From Halobacillus litoralis (lineage in GTDB: Bacteria > Bacillota > Bacilli > Bacillales > Halobacillaceae): 64,000 nt of DNA. The notes beneath the pieces were generated by a model that was given only the letters and a program-made list of their open reading frames with translations, searched no databases and was not told the origin of the DNA. Position 1 is the first letter of the stretch. The number at the start of each line of letters is the position of its first letter. Positions 46,233 through 54,920 of this stretch are shown piece after piece. Location of the stretch: the NCBI RefSeq assembly GCF_009856445.1, contig NZ_WMFA01000001.1, forward strand, positions 744,001 through 808,000, read 5' to 3'. Made by a program: the position numbers and the translations under genes.

Positions 46233-47776
46233 GAATAAAACACTCACTTCTCAATATAGGGGCTGGACTAGGGAACCAACTTATTATCACACTATTGAGT
46301 TTTGTTTCCAGGACCGTTTTTATCACATACCTTGGGGTGGAATATTTAGGCTTAAATGGCTTATTCACTAGTATTTTAGCTATGCTCTCACTAGCAGAAG
46401 CGGGTATTGGTGCCAGTATTATGTATAGCTTATATAAACCAGTGGCTGAAGATGACAAAAATAAAATGAATGCCTTAATGAGGTTGTATCGTAATGCCTA
46501 TCTAATTATAGCCGGAGTTGTACTGGTACTAGGCTTATCTTTATTACCTTTTCTTTCATTCATTGTTAGTGATACTAGTATAGATCATGTGCACATCATC
46601 TATCTTATTTTCCTATTAAATACAGTGGCTCCGTACCTTTACATGCACAAGAATTCATTTTTAAACGTTTGTCAAAAAGGCTATATAGTGACCGGAATTT
46701 ATTCTGTATCTTCGATTTTAACAACAACATTGAAAATCGCTATTTTATATTACACTCAAAACTTTATTCTTTATTTACTCATTGAGAGTAGTATAACAAT
46801 CATCACTAGCATTGTCTTAGCGTTAGTTGTTAATAAAATGTACCCATTTTTAAAAGATAAACCCGCAACAGATCTTGATCCTGAAACGAAAAAAGGGATT
46901 TTTAAGAATGTGAAAGCGATTGTTCTACAGAATATAGGTGCCTACCTCGTATTAGGGACTGATAATATTATTATTTCGTCATTTATAGGTCTTGCAGCTG
47001 TTGGCATTTACTCTAATTATAAAATGCTAATAGATATTAGCCGGACTTTTATAAACCAAATTTTCAACAATATCTATCATAGTGTGGGAAATTTAGTAGC
47101 CAATGAGAGCAAAGAAAAAATTTATTCGATTTACAAAGTGTACAGACTCATAAATTTCTGGATTTATTCTACATTCACAATAGCCATTTATATTATGCTG
47201 GAACCATTTATCACTCTTTGGATAGGGAGTGATTTTATTATGGATAAATCCGTTTTGCTTTTGCTAATGTTATTGTTTTACGAGAAAGGGATAAGAAATG
47301 CAATTACAACGGTAAAGACTACTTCAGGTATATTTCATCCGGATCGTTATGCTCCGCTAATTCAGGCCGCTATAAATTTGACGTTGTCTATTACATTCGT
47401 TCAATTTTGGGGTATTGCTGGTGTGTTTTTGGGAACCTTAATAAGTTCTCTAGTCGTTCCTTTTTGGACAACCCCTTATTTAGTTTATAAAAAGGTCTTC
47501 AAACTTAATATCCTCAAATATTATTTTGTATATGGACTGTATATTTTAATCGGTGTAGTAGCCTACTTTATAACAAGATATTCTACAAGTACTATTTTGG
47601 CTGATAGTTACTTTTCATTATTCCTGAAAGGTTTACTTTGTATTATTATACCGAGCCTAATTTACACGGTGATTTTTTGTAAGTCTGATGAGTTTAAGTA
47701 TATATTTTCTATAAGTAAAAGGGTTTTCTATAAATTTAGAACAATTAAAGTTTCTCATACTACAAACCGTTTATGA
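46229..47776 (+). CDS. Polysaccharide flippase (Wzx / MOP superfamily)
   Basis: ATG 46229 overlaps the previous stop codon and is preceded by GAGG. The 515-residue protein is hydrophobic, with about 12-14 membrane segments. The N-terminal block SRTVFITYLGVEYLGLNGLFTSIL and the following EAGIGASIMYSLYKP are typical of Gram-positive polysaccharide exporters of the PST/MOP family. It should flip the lipid-linked repeat unit outward for EpsG to polymerise, doing the job of EpsK in B. subtilis. It is the last gene of the eps operon. Confidence 0.9.
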   Translation: MRIKHSLLNIGAGLGNQLIITLLSFVSRTVFITYLGVEYLGLNGLFTSILAMLSLAEAGIGASIMYSLYKPVAEDDKNKMNALMRLYRNAYLIIAGVVLVLGLSLLPFLSFIVSDTSIDHVHIIYLIFLLNTVAPYLYMHKNSFLNVCQKGYIVTGIYSVSSILTTTLKIAILYYTQNFILYLLIESSITIITSIVLALVVNKMYPFLKDKPATDLDPETKKGIFKNVKAIVLQNIGAYLVLGTDNIIISSFIGLAAVGIYSNYKMLIDISRTFINQIFNNIYHSVGNLVANESKEKIYSIYKVYRLINFWIYSTFTIAIYIMLEPFITLWIGSDFIMDKSVLLLLMLLFYEKGIRNAITTVKTTSGIFHPDRYAPLIQAAINLTLSITFVQFWGIAGVFLGTLISSLVVPFWTTPYLVYKKVFKLNILKYYFVYGLYILIGVVAYFITRYSTSTILADSYFSLFLKGLLCIIIPSLIYTVIFCKSDEFKYIFSISKRVFYKFRTIKVSHTTNRL

Positions 47777-47879
47777 TAAAAACGTTCCTGAGATAAAATA
47801 CTCAAATATCTACAAGTAGTACAAACGTATCATCATAAAATTATAGAATATCCTTGCAATGAGTAGTTAAATATAGTAC

Positions 47880-47895
47880 GTTCTATATAAAGAAC
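47880..47895 (+). promoter_or_regulatory. SinR-type operator upstream of the lasso peptide cluster (distal site)
   Basis: GTTCTATATAAAGAAC is an inverted repeat whose reverse complement begins with the SinR box GTTCTTT. It lies 100 bases before the lasso cyclase start. TTGCAA at 47854 could be a -35 element, but no good -10 is evident. Confidence 0.7.
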
Positions 47896-47949
47896 AACCG
47901 AGATAGGAAAACAGTAAATTTAAAGGGTATCTATATTTTTTATTTTATT

Positions 47950-47965
47950 GTTCTTTATTAAGAAT
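47950..47965 (+). promoter_or_regulatory. SinR-type operator upstream of the lasso peptide cluster (proximal site)
   Basis: GTTCTTTATTAAGAAT is a near-palindrome with a perfect GTTCTTT box, 14 bases before the cyclase start codon. The identical 16-mer occurs at 54888 before the second RiPP precursor. The centre-to-centre distance to the distal site is 70 bp. Confidence 0.72.
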
Positions 47966-47979
47966 ATGAGTGGGGCGGG

Positions 47980-49932
47980 GTGATAACCATAAGTGCGATA
48001 GCAGGAATTTACCAACTGGATAGTTGTCATGATGAAGAAACATACTTTACTAATATGATGAATAGTTTTGAAAATTACCCGGCTGATGACATCGGTGTTT
48101 GGAGGAATACTAATGTTTTATTAGGTGTTCACGCGCAGTGGATCACACCTGAATCTATAAATGAACCTTTACCGTATTATGACTCCGAAAGGCAACTTAC
48201 CATAACAGCTGATGCGATTATAGATAACCGGAAAGAGCTTTTTGACCAATTGCAAATAGCAAAGAAAAAGAGGGAATATATTCCAGACAGTCAGTTGATT
48301 CTGATGGCATATAGAAAATGGGGAGAAGAGTCCCCCAAATATTTAGTCGGTGAATTTGCTTATATGATATGGGATGAGAGAAATAATAAGTTATTTGGTG
48401 CTCGAGATTTTTCAGGAAGCCGCACTCTCTATTACTATAAAGACCATTCGATATTCTCCTTCTCTACAACTATACAATCTCTTCTAACCTTACCTTTGGT
48501 AGAGAAAAAATTAGATGAAAGATGGCTGGCTGAATATTTGGCCATACCAGGAATGAATGAGGCGGTGGATATGTCAATCACCCCATTTTATGAAATCTAT
48601 CAACTTCCGCCATCTCATATGGTTTCAGTCTCAAAAAATAAAGTGAAAACAACTAGATATTGTACGATAACACCACGAAGAATCATTAATTATAAATCTG
48701 ATCAAGATTATATAGAAGCATTCCAAAGTATATTTGGGAGGGCTGTAAACGATCGTTTAAGAACCCATAAAAATATTGGAGCTCACTTAAGTGGAGGATT
48801 AGATTCAGGGGCCGTGGCAAGTTTTGCCTCTCACTCTTTGAAAAAAAAGTCTAGTAAGTTGTACACCTTCAGTCATGTTCCGCCTAAGGACTTTGAAGAT
48901 TGGACACCTACAAACAGAGTGGCAGATGAGAGGCCTTACATTCAATCGACTGTAAAACATCTTGGAAATGTATCTGATTACTACTTGGATTTTGGTAGTG
49001 TCTCACCCCTTGATGAAATAGACGAATGGTTAGACATCATGGAAATGCCTTACAAATTTTTCGGGACATCCAATTGGATTAAAGGGATATATGAAGAAGC
49101 TCATTCAAGAGATATAGGAATCTTATTAAACGGTGGAAGAGGTAATTTGAGCATTTCATGGGGGGCAACCATCAATTATTACGCATCATTATTAAGAAAA
49201 ATAAAGTTATTTAAGTTACTTTCAGAGTTGGATGCTTACAGTAAAATTACACACGGAAATAGAATGCGGCTATTACCTTTATTAAGTCGGATGGCTTTTC
49301 CCACTATAAATAAGCTATTACATTCAGACCAGGTTTACAACTTTCCCGAGTTAATAAGTCCTGAATTAGCAAAAAGAACAAATGTCTATCACTCCTTAAA
49401 TAAGCATGGTATCAAAACTACAAAAAGCAAATACAACCTGACAGATATTAAAGTCAGAAATCAGCACTTTAAGGAAATGTTCTCATGGAATGCAACTGGA
49501 ACTCTGGGCACGAAACTTTCTCTTCGACATTCGCTTTGGAAAAGAGATCCTACAAATGACTTGCGGGTAATCGAATTCTGCTTATCTTTGCCTGAAGATC
49601 AGTATGTTAAAAATGGTATGGATAGAGCACTAATTAGAAACGGTACAAAAGAATACTTGCCAGATAAGGTTAGACTTAATAATCGTGTGAGGGGAGCACA
49701 AGGTGTGGAATTTATTCATCGAATGAAACCTTATTGGAATTCTTTCCTTGAAGAGGTAGAAACCATTTCAAGAGACTCACTTTCACCCTCCTTTTTTAAT
49801 ATTCTACAACTTGATGCATCCCTTCTATCTATTAGAAATCAAGGTCCAAATCCTGAATTAGCGTTAGACCCAGATTTCTGGATATTAATGAGAAGCATTA
49901 TTTCATATCGGTTTATTAAAAAGTTCAATTGA
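47980..49932 (+). CDS. Lasso peptide macrolactam synthetase (asparagine synthetase-like, C protein)
   Basis: The 650-residue protein starts at GTG 47980 after GTGGGGCGG. The N-terminal glutaminase-like domain begins MITISAIAGIYQLD and lacks the Cys-2 nucleophile of asparagine synthetase B, as lasso cyclases do. The synthetase domain has the PP-loop SGGLDS at 271-276 (AHLSGGLDSGAVASF), and later NGGRGN and the conserved RDPTNDLRVIEFCLSLPEDQY. It should adenylate the side-chain carboxylate of the precursor ring acid and close the isopeptide ring. The precursor gene follows 15 bases downstream. The order C-A-kinase-B1-B2 matches paeninodin-type clusters. Confidence 0.92.
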   Translation: MITISAIAGIYQLDSCHDEETYFTNMMNSFENYPADDIGVWRNTNVLLGVHAQWITPESINEPLPYYDSERQLTITADAIIDNRKELFDQLQIAKKKREYIPDSQLILMAYRKWGEESPKYLVGEFAYMIWDERNNKLFGARDFSGSRTLYYYKDHSIFSFSTTIQSLLTLPLVEKKLDERWLAEYLAIPGMNEAVDMSITPFYEIYQLPPSHMVSVSKNKVKTTRYCTITPRRIINYKSDQDYIEAFQSIFGRAVNDRLRTHKNIGAHLSGGLDSGAVASFASHSLKKKSSKLYTFSHVPPKDFEDWTPTNRVADERPYIQSTVKHLGNVSDYYLDFGSVSPLDEIDEWLDIMEMPYKFFGTSNWIKGIYEEAHSRDIGILLNGGRGNLSISWGATINYYASLLRKIKLFKLLSELDAYSKITHGNRMRLLPLLSRMAFPTINKLLHSDQVYNFPELISPELAKRTNVYHSLNKHGIKTTKSKYNLTDIKVRNQHFKEMFSWNATGTLGTKLSLRHSLWKRDPTNDLRVIEFCLSLPEDQYVKNGMDRALIRNGTKEYLPDKVRLNNRVRGAQGVEFIHRMKPYWNSFLEEVETISRDSLSPSFFNILQLDASLLSIRNQGPNPELALDPDFWILMRSIISYRFIKKFN

Positions 49933-49947
49933 AAGGAGGTGAATCGA

Positions 49948-50091
49948 ATGAAAAAGGAATGGAGTACACCGGAATTGTCAACTTTGGATGTAGATCAAAC
50001 AATGGCTAGTGGTGCATGGGGTGAATTTGATGAAGGCTATAATGAAAATTTACCTCATGATGGTCAGACTGGTTATCATCACGTCTCCTAA
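49948..50091 (+). CDS. Lasso peptide precursor (paeninodin-like, A protein)
   Basis: This 47-residue ORF has an excellent site (AAAGGAGGTGA) six bases before ATG. The leader MKKEWSTPELSTLDVDQTM carries the W/Y-x-x-P-x-L recognition motif (W5, P8, L10) and Thr18 at position -2, the lasso leader signature. The core is then residues 20-47, beginning ASGAWGEFDEGY and ending GQTGYHHVS. Ala1 and Asp9 (D28) would give a nine-residue ring, as in paeninodin; Glu7 is an alternative. The C-terminal Ser47 is a plausible target for the kinase encoded next. The LDVxQTMA stretch closely resembles the paeninodin leader as I remember it. Confidence 0.92.
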   Translation: MKKEWSTPELSTLDVDQTMASGAWGEFDEGYNENLPHDGQTGYHHVS

Positions 50092-50106
50092 GCAAGTACT
50101 TAGAAA

Positions 50107-50141
50107 GAGTCTAAAATTCCTTGTTTAGGAATTTTAGACTC
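50107..50141 (+). terminator. Perfect hairpin between lasso precursor and processing genes
   Basis: GAGTCTAAAATTCC and GGAATTTTAGACTC form a perfect 14-bp stem with loop TTGTTTA, 15 bases after the precursor stop. A weak U-rich stretch follows (taatatatt). It probably acts as a partial terminator or 3'-end stabiliser, raising precursor mRNA over that of the enzymes. Confidence 0.7.
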
Positions 50142-50182
50142 TAATATATTCCAAGGTTCATTCAGTGGTGAAGAGGTGGAGT

Positions 50183-51115
50183 ATGAGAAAAAATTTTAAA
50201 GAAGGTTACCATGTTTTTGGGTTACATGTAATTAGTGAGATGTCATTACCTGAAGTTCCTCAAATAAACTTGTCTAATACTTATGCTGATGTAACTATTA
50301 GACAAGTAAACTTAGAAGATCAATGGAAAAAGGTCTCTGGCAAAGGCAAGTCCTTTTATATAGAAGAGAATTTATGTATGTTTAAAGTTACAGAAGTGTG
50401 TGTTTGCCTCATTAGAAATGGCAATGAAATATTATTCACTCCTCTTCCTGGTTCTGTTATAAGCCATGTTCGGTTGTATATTTTAGGAAGTTGCATGGGC
50501 ATTATCCTCATGCAAAGAAGAATACTCCCCTTACATGGCAGCGCCATTTCCATCGACGGAAAAGCCTATGCCATCGTCGGAGATTCAGGAGCAGGAAAAT
50601 CAACCTTAGCCTCAGCATTCCTAAAACGAGGTTACAAACTATTAAGCGATGACGTCATCCCCGTCTCATTTTCCGATGAAGGAGTTCCGATGGTGACACC
50701 AGCGTATCCGCAACAGAAACTATGGCAGGAAAGCATCGATCACTTTGGGTTGGAATCAAGGGAGTTCGAACCAATCATTGATCGTGAAACTAAATTCAAA
50801 GTTCCAGTCGGTGACCAATTCGAAGAACGTCAGTTACCTTTAGCGGGCATCATTGAATTAACAAAAACAGATGACGAACAGGTTCATATCGAACCAATAC
50901 AGGATTTATATCGTTTCAGCACTTTATTCAAGCATACGTATCGGAATTTTATTATTCGACGTGCCGGGCTGATGGATTGGCATTTTAATACTTCAACAAA
51001 GATCTTGCCCCATGTGGATATGTTTCACATGAGGAGACCAGTTTCACAATTTACAGCCAATGAGTTAGTAGACAAGGTTCTTCAGGCCATTGGTAAGGAG
51101 GAATCTGTAGTATGA
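50183..51115 (+). CDS. HPr kinase-like lasso peptide kinase
   Basis: ATG 50183 follows AAGAGGTGGA; the GTG at 50165 lacks a site. The 310-residue protein has an N-terminal domain (FGLHVISEMSLPEV), then the P-loop GDSGAGKST at 133-141 and the HPrK-like LLSDDVIPVSF with acidic residues. In the paeninodin cluster a homologous kinase phosphorylates the C-terminal serine of the precursor, and the precursor here ends in serine. The stop overlaps the B1 start (ATGA). Confidence 0.9.
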   Translation: MRKNFKEGYHVFGLHVISEMSLPEVPQINLSNTYADVTIRQVNLEDQWKKVSGKGKSFYIEENLCMFKVTEVCVCLIRNGNEILFTPLPGSVISHVRLYILGSCMGIILMQRRILPLHGSAISIDGKAYAIVGDSGAGKSTLASAFLKRGYKLLSDDVIPVSFSDEGVPMVTPAYPQQKLWQESIDHFGLESREFEPIIDRETKFKVPVGDQFEERQLPLAGIIELTKTDDEQVHIEPIQDLYRFSTLFKHTYRNFIIRRAGLMDWHFNTSTKILPHVDMFHMRRPVSQFTANELVDKVLQAIGKEESVV

Positions 51116-51399
51116 GTCAATCGGTAGCTTTAGTACAAATGGTTCAGCAGAAAGAAGGACATATTGTGAGTGATATGGATGGGGAGCGTGTGATGCTCAG
51201 TATTGAAAATGGGAAGTATTATAATTTAGGAGAGCTTGGCGGGGAGATATGGGACAAGATCGAAAACCCGAAGCCTGTAAGTGAATTGATTGATGAGTTG
51301 CTTGAGGTCTATGAAGTGGAACGGGATGTTTGTGAAGACCAGGTTCAAGCGTTTCTTAAGCACCTTCGTGATGAGAATTTAATAGAAGTGAAGAAATAG
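51112..51399 (+). CDS. PqqD-like leader-binding protein (lasso B1, RRE)
   Basis: The 95-residue protein matches the PqqD fold used as RiPP recognition element. It has VSDMDGERVMLSIENGKYYNLGELGGEIWDKI, broken here by the consensus Y-N-L-x-E-x-G motif, then a helical C-terminus (VSELIDELLEVYEVE, LKHLRDENLIEV). It should bind the W/YxxP leader and present it to the B2 protease. It overlaps the kinase gene by four bases. Confidence 0.93.
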   Translation: MSQSVALVQMVQQKEGHIVSDMDGERVMLSIENGKYYNLGELGGEIWDKIENPKPVSELIDELLEVYEVERDVCEDQVQAFLKHLRDENLIEVKK

Positions 51400-51435
51400 A
51401 CTTCAGAAGAACAGTCTTGGAAAGGAATTAAGCTC

Positions 51436-51927
51436 ATGAGGAAGTTGATGACTTTTTTGACCTTGAGTAGGGAATCAAAAAGATTGTTGTTGGAGTCTTT
51501 TTTTTATTTGGGTTGGGCGAGAATTCAAAAGCGCCGTCCTTTTTCTAATTTAGCTCCTTCGTTAGGGAAACATATGCAGGAAACAGGGATGGACGATGAA
51601 TGTACAGATCGTAGCATAGTGGCGAAAGTTTCTCAGGCTATTCAAATCATGAATAAATACACGTTCTGGGAAAGTCGTTGCCTTGTTCAGGCTCTTGCTG
51701 CAAAGAAGATGCTTGAAAAACGAGAGGTTGAAAATACGCTTTACTTTGGGACGGCAAAAGAGGATAACGGTGAAATGGTTGCTCATGCCTGGTTGAGAAG
51801 CGGTCCTTATATTGTTACTGGAGCTAAAGGAATGGAGAGGTTTACTGTTGTCAGTACCTTTGCGTATCCTGTAGGAGGTGAGTTACATGAGCAGAGCTAC
51901 AACCCTGCAATTAGCGAACGTACCTAA
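51436..51927 (+). CDS. Lasso leader peptidase (transglutaminase-like, B2)
   Basis: The 163-residue protein has the lasso B2 (transglutaminase-like cysteine protease) pattern, with Cys82 in WESRCLVQALAAKKML and His117 in AHAWL. The usual third residue, an aspartate shortly after the His, is not obvious: the stretch reads RSGPYIVTG. It should cut the leader after Met19, releasing Ala1 of the core for cyclisation. The site is AAAGGAA. Its 3' end overlaps the nucleotidyltransferase start by 41 bases. Confidence 0.9.
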   Translation: MRKLMTFLTLSRESKRLLLESFFYLGWARIQKRRPFSNLAPSLGKHMQETGMDDECTDRSIVAKVSQAIQIMNKYTFWESRCLVQALAAKKMLEKREVENTLYFGTAKEDNGEMVAHAWLRSGPYIVTGAKGMERFTVVSTFAYPVGGELHEQSYNPAISERT

Positions 51928-53065
51928 AGAGGTTCACTTGATACTTCAGTTGCTGAAGTCAGATAAACAACAAGATATTCATGCACTTTCAAGAAGTTCG
52001 TTTGAGGACATTGACTGGAATTTGTTTATTAAACAATCGTTACATCACCGTGTTTACCCATTGCTCTACTCCAAAGTGAAAATGGTCGAAAGCGGACGAA
52101 TTCCCAAGTTTGTCAAAGAAAAACTTTGTTTTGAATATAAGCGTAATACCTTTCAAATGTTGCAATTGAGTGGAGAGATGGATTGGATGAGTCGTTTGTT
52201 CTCCTCTAATGAAATTCGGTTGCTTTTTTTGAAAGGACCCATGCTATCACATGAACTTTATGGCGATGTTTCATTGAGAACCTCGGGTGATTTGGATGTG
52301 ATGATTTCGATTGAAGATCTGCAGAAAGCTGAACATCTACTAGCAAGTCACGGATATCAAAAAGATGATTACATCGAAACCGTATTAGAAGATTGGAAGT
52401 GGAGGCATCATCATGTGACTTACTATCATCCCCGGAAGAAAGTGAAAATCGAGCTGCATTGGCGTTTGAACCCCGGTCCGTGCAAAGAGCCAGGATTTGA
52501 GCACTTATGGAAGCGAAAAGAGGTTAGCTCAATTTCAAAAACCCCTATCTACATGCTGGGGAAAGAGGATTTATTTTTGTTCTTAGCTGCACATGGAGCG
52601 AGGCACGGATGGTCCAGGTTACGATGGTTGGTAGATGTAGACCGTTTGGTGGATCAGTCCATTGATTGGAAGACCCTTAAGCGATTATTGATTCACAATC
52701 ACTTCCACCTCGCTGGAGCTCAAGCTCTTTACTTATCTTCTGTCCTTTTGGAAACGCCTGTTCCATTGGAAATGCCAGTTAATAAAAGGTCCCGTGTTTT
52801 GGCACAACAAGCGATATTCTATTTAGAGTCTATGATTAACCTCCACTCAGAGCCTTTGCCGCAGGAGGTTGCGGACTATCATAAACGTCATTTATTTTCT
52901 CTGATGTCATGGAATCAAAAGTTCTTTTTTATCCTGAGCTTTTTGTATCCTTATCCGGAGGATGCGGAGCTTTTGCCATTGCCTAAAAGACTTCACTTTT
53001 TATATTTTCCTCTACGCCCTTTTCTGTGGGGGTGGAGAAAGACTAGAAAGCACGCAATCACATAG
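51887..53065 (+). CDS. Nucleotidyltransferase-like protein of the lasso cluster (PF14907-type)
   Basis: ATG 51887 is preferred to GTG 51878 because AGGAGGTGA lies just before it. The 392-residue protein has FLKGPMLSHELYGDVSLRTSGDLDVMI, where Asp135 and Asp137 are the metal-binding pair of the nucleotidyltransferase fold, then VKIELHWRLNPGP and LAAHGARHGWSRLRWLVDVDRL. Such proteins recur in paeninodin-type clusters and may add a nucleotidyl or sugar group to the phosphorylated peptide. A paralogue closes the second cassette at 58389. Confidence 0.85.
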   Translation: MSRATTLQLANVPKEVHLILQLLKSDKQQDIHALSRSSFEDIDWNLFIKQSLHHRVYPLLYSKVKMVESGRIPKFVKEKLCFEYKRNTFQMLQLSGEMDWMSRLFSSNEIRLLFLKGPMLSHELYGDVSLRTSGDLDVMISIEDLQKAEHLLASHGYQKDDYIETVLEDWKWRHHHVTYYHPRKKVKIELHWRLNPGPCKEPGFEHLWKRKEVSSISKTPIYMLGKEDLFLFLAAHGARHGWSRLRWLVDVDRLVDQSIDWKTLKRLLIHNHFHLAGAQALYLSSVLLETPVPLEMPVNKRSRVLAQQAIFYLESMINLHSEPLPQEVADYHKRHLFSLMSWNQKFFFILSFLYPYPEDAELLPLPKRLHFLYFPLRPFLWGWRKTRKHAIT

Positions 53066-53079
53066 GGGGACGCGAAGTT

Positions 53080-54870
53080 ATGAAGCATGTCCTTTATTTT
53101 TTGAAAGAGATTAATAGTTATTCAGGAAAAGTCTTGTATATCAATTTGTTTGCCATGACCGTAATCGGGCTCCTGGAAGGGGTCGGAATCCTATTGCTAG
53201 TCCCTTTGATTAGCTTAAGTGGAATCGTGGATTTAGGAACTCAGGGTTTACCTTTCATGGAGGCTTTTCAATTCGTTGAGCAAATTCCACCTGAAATCGG
53301 GCTTCCATCAATTCTTTTATTTTATGTAGGAATTGTTATTGCACAAAATTTACTTCAACGGAGGATTACAGTAAGAAATGCAGTCATTCATCAGGGATTT
53401 ATGAGGCATTTACGAATGAATACGTACGATTCTCTCCTTCACGCGAAGTGGGAGTTTTATTTGAACAAGAGAAAGTCAGATTTAGTGAATATTATGACCG
53501 GGGAAATTGCCCGTGCAGCCAGTGGTACACAGTCTTTCTTACAGTTTGCAGCATCCTTAGTTTTTACTTTGATCCAGGTTGGTCTCGCTTTTGTTTTGTC
53601 TCCAAACATTACGACCTTCGTTATTATATGCGGATTTATTCTTATTCTTTTTAATCGGAAGTTCTTAAAGAGGTCGCTTGAATTAGGCAATCGCAGTTAT
53701 AGTCTGAATCGAAGGTATCTTTCTGGGGTCACGGATCAGTTGAATGGAATGAAAGACTTAAAGAGCAATACACTGGAAGGATCCAGAGGCCATTGGCATG
53801 CCACGATTACAAAAGGGATGCAGGATGAGCAGGTTGAATACACAAAATTAAAAGCTACATCAAGGCTCTATTATAAAATTGCTTCGTCTATTCTGATTGC
53901 CGCTTTTATATTCATTGCCATTCAGTTATTCAATGCTCAAGCAGGTCAATTGATGCTGGTCATTGTAATCTTTTCCAGGTTGTGGCCGCGAGTGACAGGC
54001 ATTCAAGCGTCTATGGAACAAATTGCAAAAGTCATACCTTCTTTAGAAGCTGTGAACAGTGTAAGGCATGAAAGTGAACTGGACCGTGAATTTATGGAAG
54101 AAAGTCAACGGAATGAGCCCTTGAAGGTTAATGAAGCCATCGAATGTCATAATCTTTCTTTTCAATATAAAAAGGAAAGTCGTTATGCTCTGAAGAATAT
54201 TAATATTACTATTCCTTCTCAGCAGATGACGGCTATCGTTGGACGTTCCGGGGCAGGGAAGAGTACATTGATTGATATGTTGATGGGATTAAATTATCCA
54301 GACCAGGGAGAAGTTCTTATTGATGGTGATTCTATATCCGAAGAGAAGATTCGGTCTCTACGAAAAGCGATCAGTTATGTTCCTCAAGATCCTTTTCTTT
54401 TCAATGAGAGCATTCGTGACAATTTATTGTTGGTGGATCCTGAAGCGAATGAAGAAGCAATTTGGGAAGCCTTAGAATTTTCATCAGCAGCAGAATTTGT
54501 TCGAGAGCTCCCTCAAGGACTTGATACGCTTATTGGCGACCGAGGAATTAAGTTGTCTGGAGGAGAAAGACAGCGTTTAGTGTTAGCCCGCGCCATTTTG
54601 AGGAAACCTTCCATTCTCATCTTGGATGAAGCTACGAGTGCGTTGGATTCAGAAAATGAGAAAAAAATACAAGAAGCAATCGAGCAGTTGAAAGGTAGAA
54701 TGACCATTATAGTCATTGCGCACCGGTTGTCGACGATTCGAAATGCGGATCAGGTTATCGTTTTGGAAGAAGGAGAAGTGGTTCAAAAAGGGGATTTTCA
54801 TCAACTGGCTAAAGATAAGAAAAATGTCTTCAGTCATTTGTTGAACCACCAGATGAAAGTTGTTCATTAA
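53080..54870 (+). CDS. ABC transporter, fused permease and ATPase (lasso exporter, D)
   Basis: The 596-residue half-transporter has about six membrane segments in residues 1-320, then an ATPase with Walker A GRSGAGKST (388-396), Q-loop SYVPQDPFLF, signature LSGGERQRL (about 492) and Walker B ILILDEATSALDS (about 510-522). It has no N-terminal C39 peptidase, as in lasso exporters. It should dimerise to export the mature peptide and provide self-immunity. It ends 17 bases before the operator of the second cassette. Confidence 0.92.
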   Translation: MKHVLYFLKEINSYSGKVLYINLFAMTVIGLLEGVGILLLVPLISLSGIVDLGTQGLPFMEAFQFVEQIPPEIGLPSILLFYVGIVIAQNLLQRRITVRNAVIHQGFMRHLRMNTYDSLLHAKWEFYLNKRKSDLVNIMTGEIARAASGTQSFLQFAASLVFTLIQVGLAFVLSPNITTFVIICGFILILFNRKFLKRSLELGNRSYSLNRRYLSGVTDQLNGMKDLKSNTLEGSRGHWHATITKGMQDEQVEYTKLKATSRLYYKIASSILIAAFIFIAIQLFNAQAGQLMLVIVIFSRLWPRVTGIQASMEQIAKVIPSLEAVNSVRHESELDREFMEESQRNEPLKVNEAIECHNLSFQYKKESRYALKNINITIPSQQMTAIVGRSGAGKSTLIDMLMGLNYPDQGEVLIDGDSISEEKIRSLRKAISYVPQDPFLFNESIRDNLLLVDPEANEEAIWEALEFSSAAEFVRELPQGLDTLIGDRGIKLSGGERQRLVLARAILRKPSILILDEATSALDSENEKKIQEAIEQLKGRMTIIVIAHRLSTIRNADQVIVLEEGEVVQKGDFHQLAKDKKNVFSHLLNHQMKVVH

Positions 54871-54887
54871 AAAATTTTTTCATGTAT

Positions 54888-54903
54888 GTTCTTTATTAAG
54901 AAT
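54888..54903 (+). promoter_or_regulatory. SinR-type operator before the second RiPP cassette
   Basis: GTTCTTTATTAAGAAT is identical over 16 bases to the site at 47950, while the flanking sequence differs. It lies 17 bases before the second precursor start, overlapping the presumed leader. A poor TTGTTC / TATGTT pair (19-bp spacing) is the only promoter candidate. Confidence 0.72.
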
Positions 54904-54920
54904 TACAAGGAGGAAGAGAA

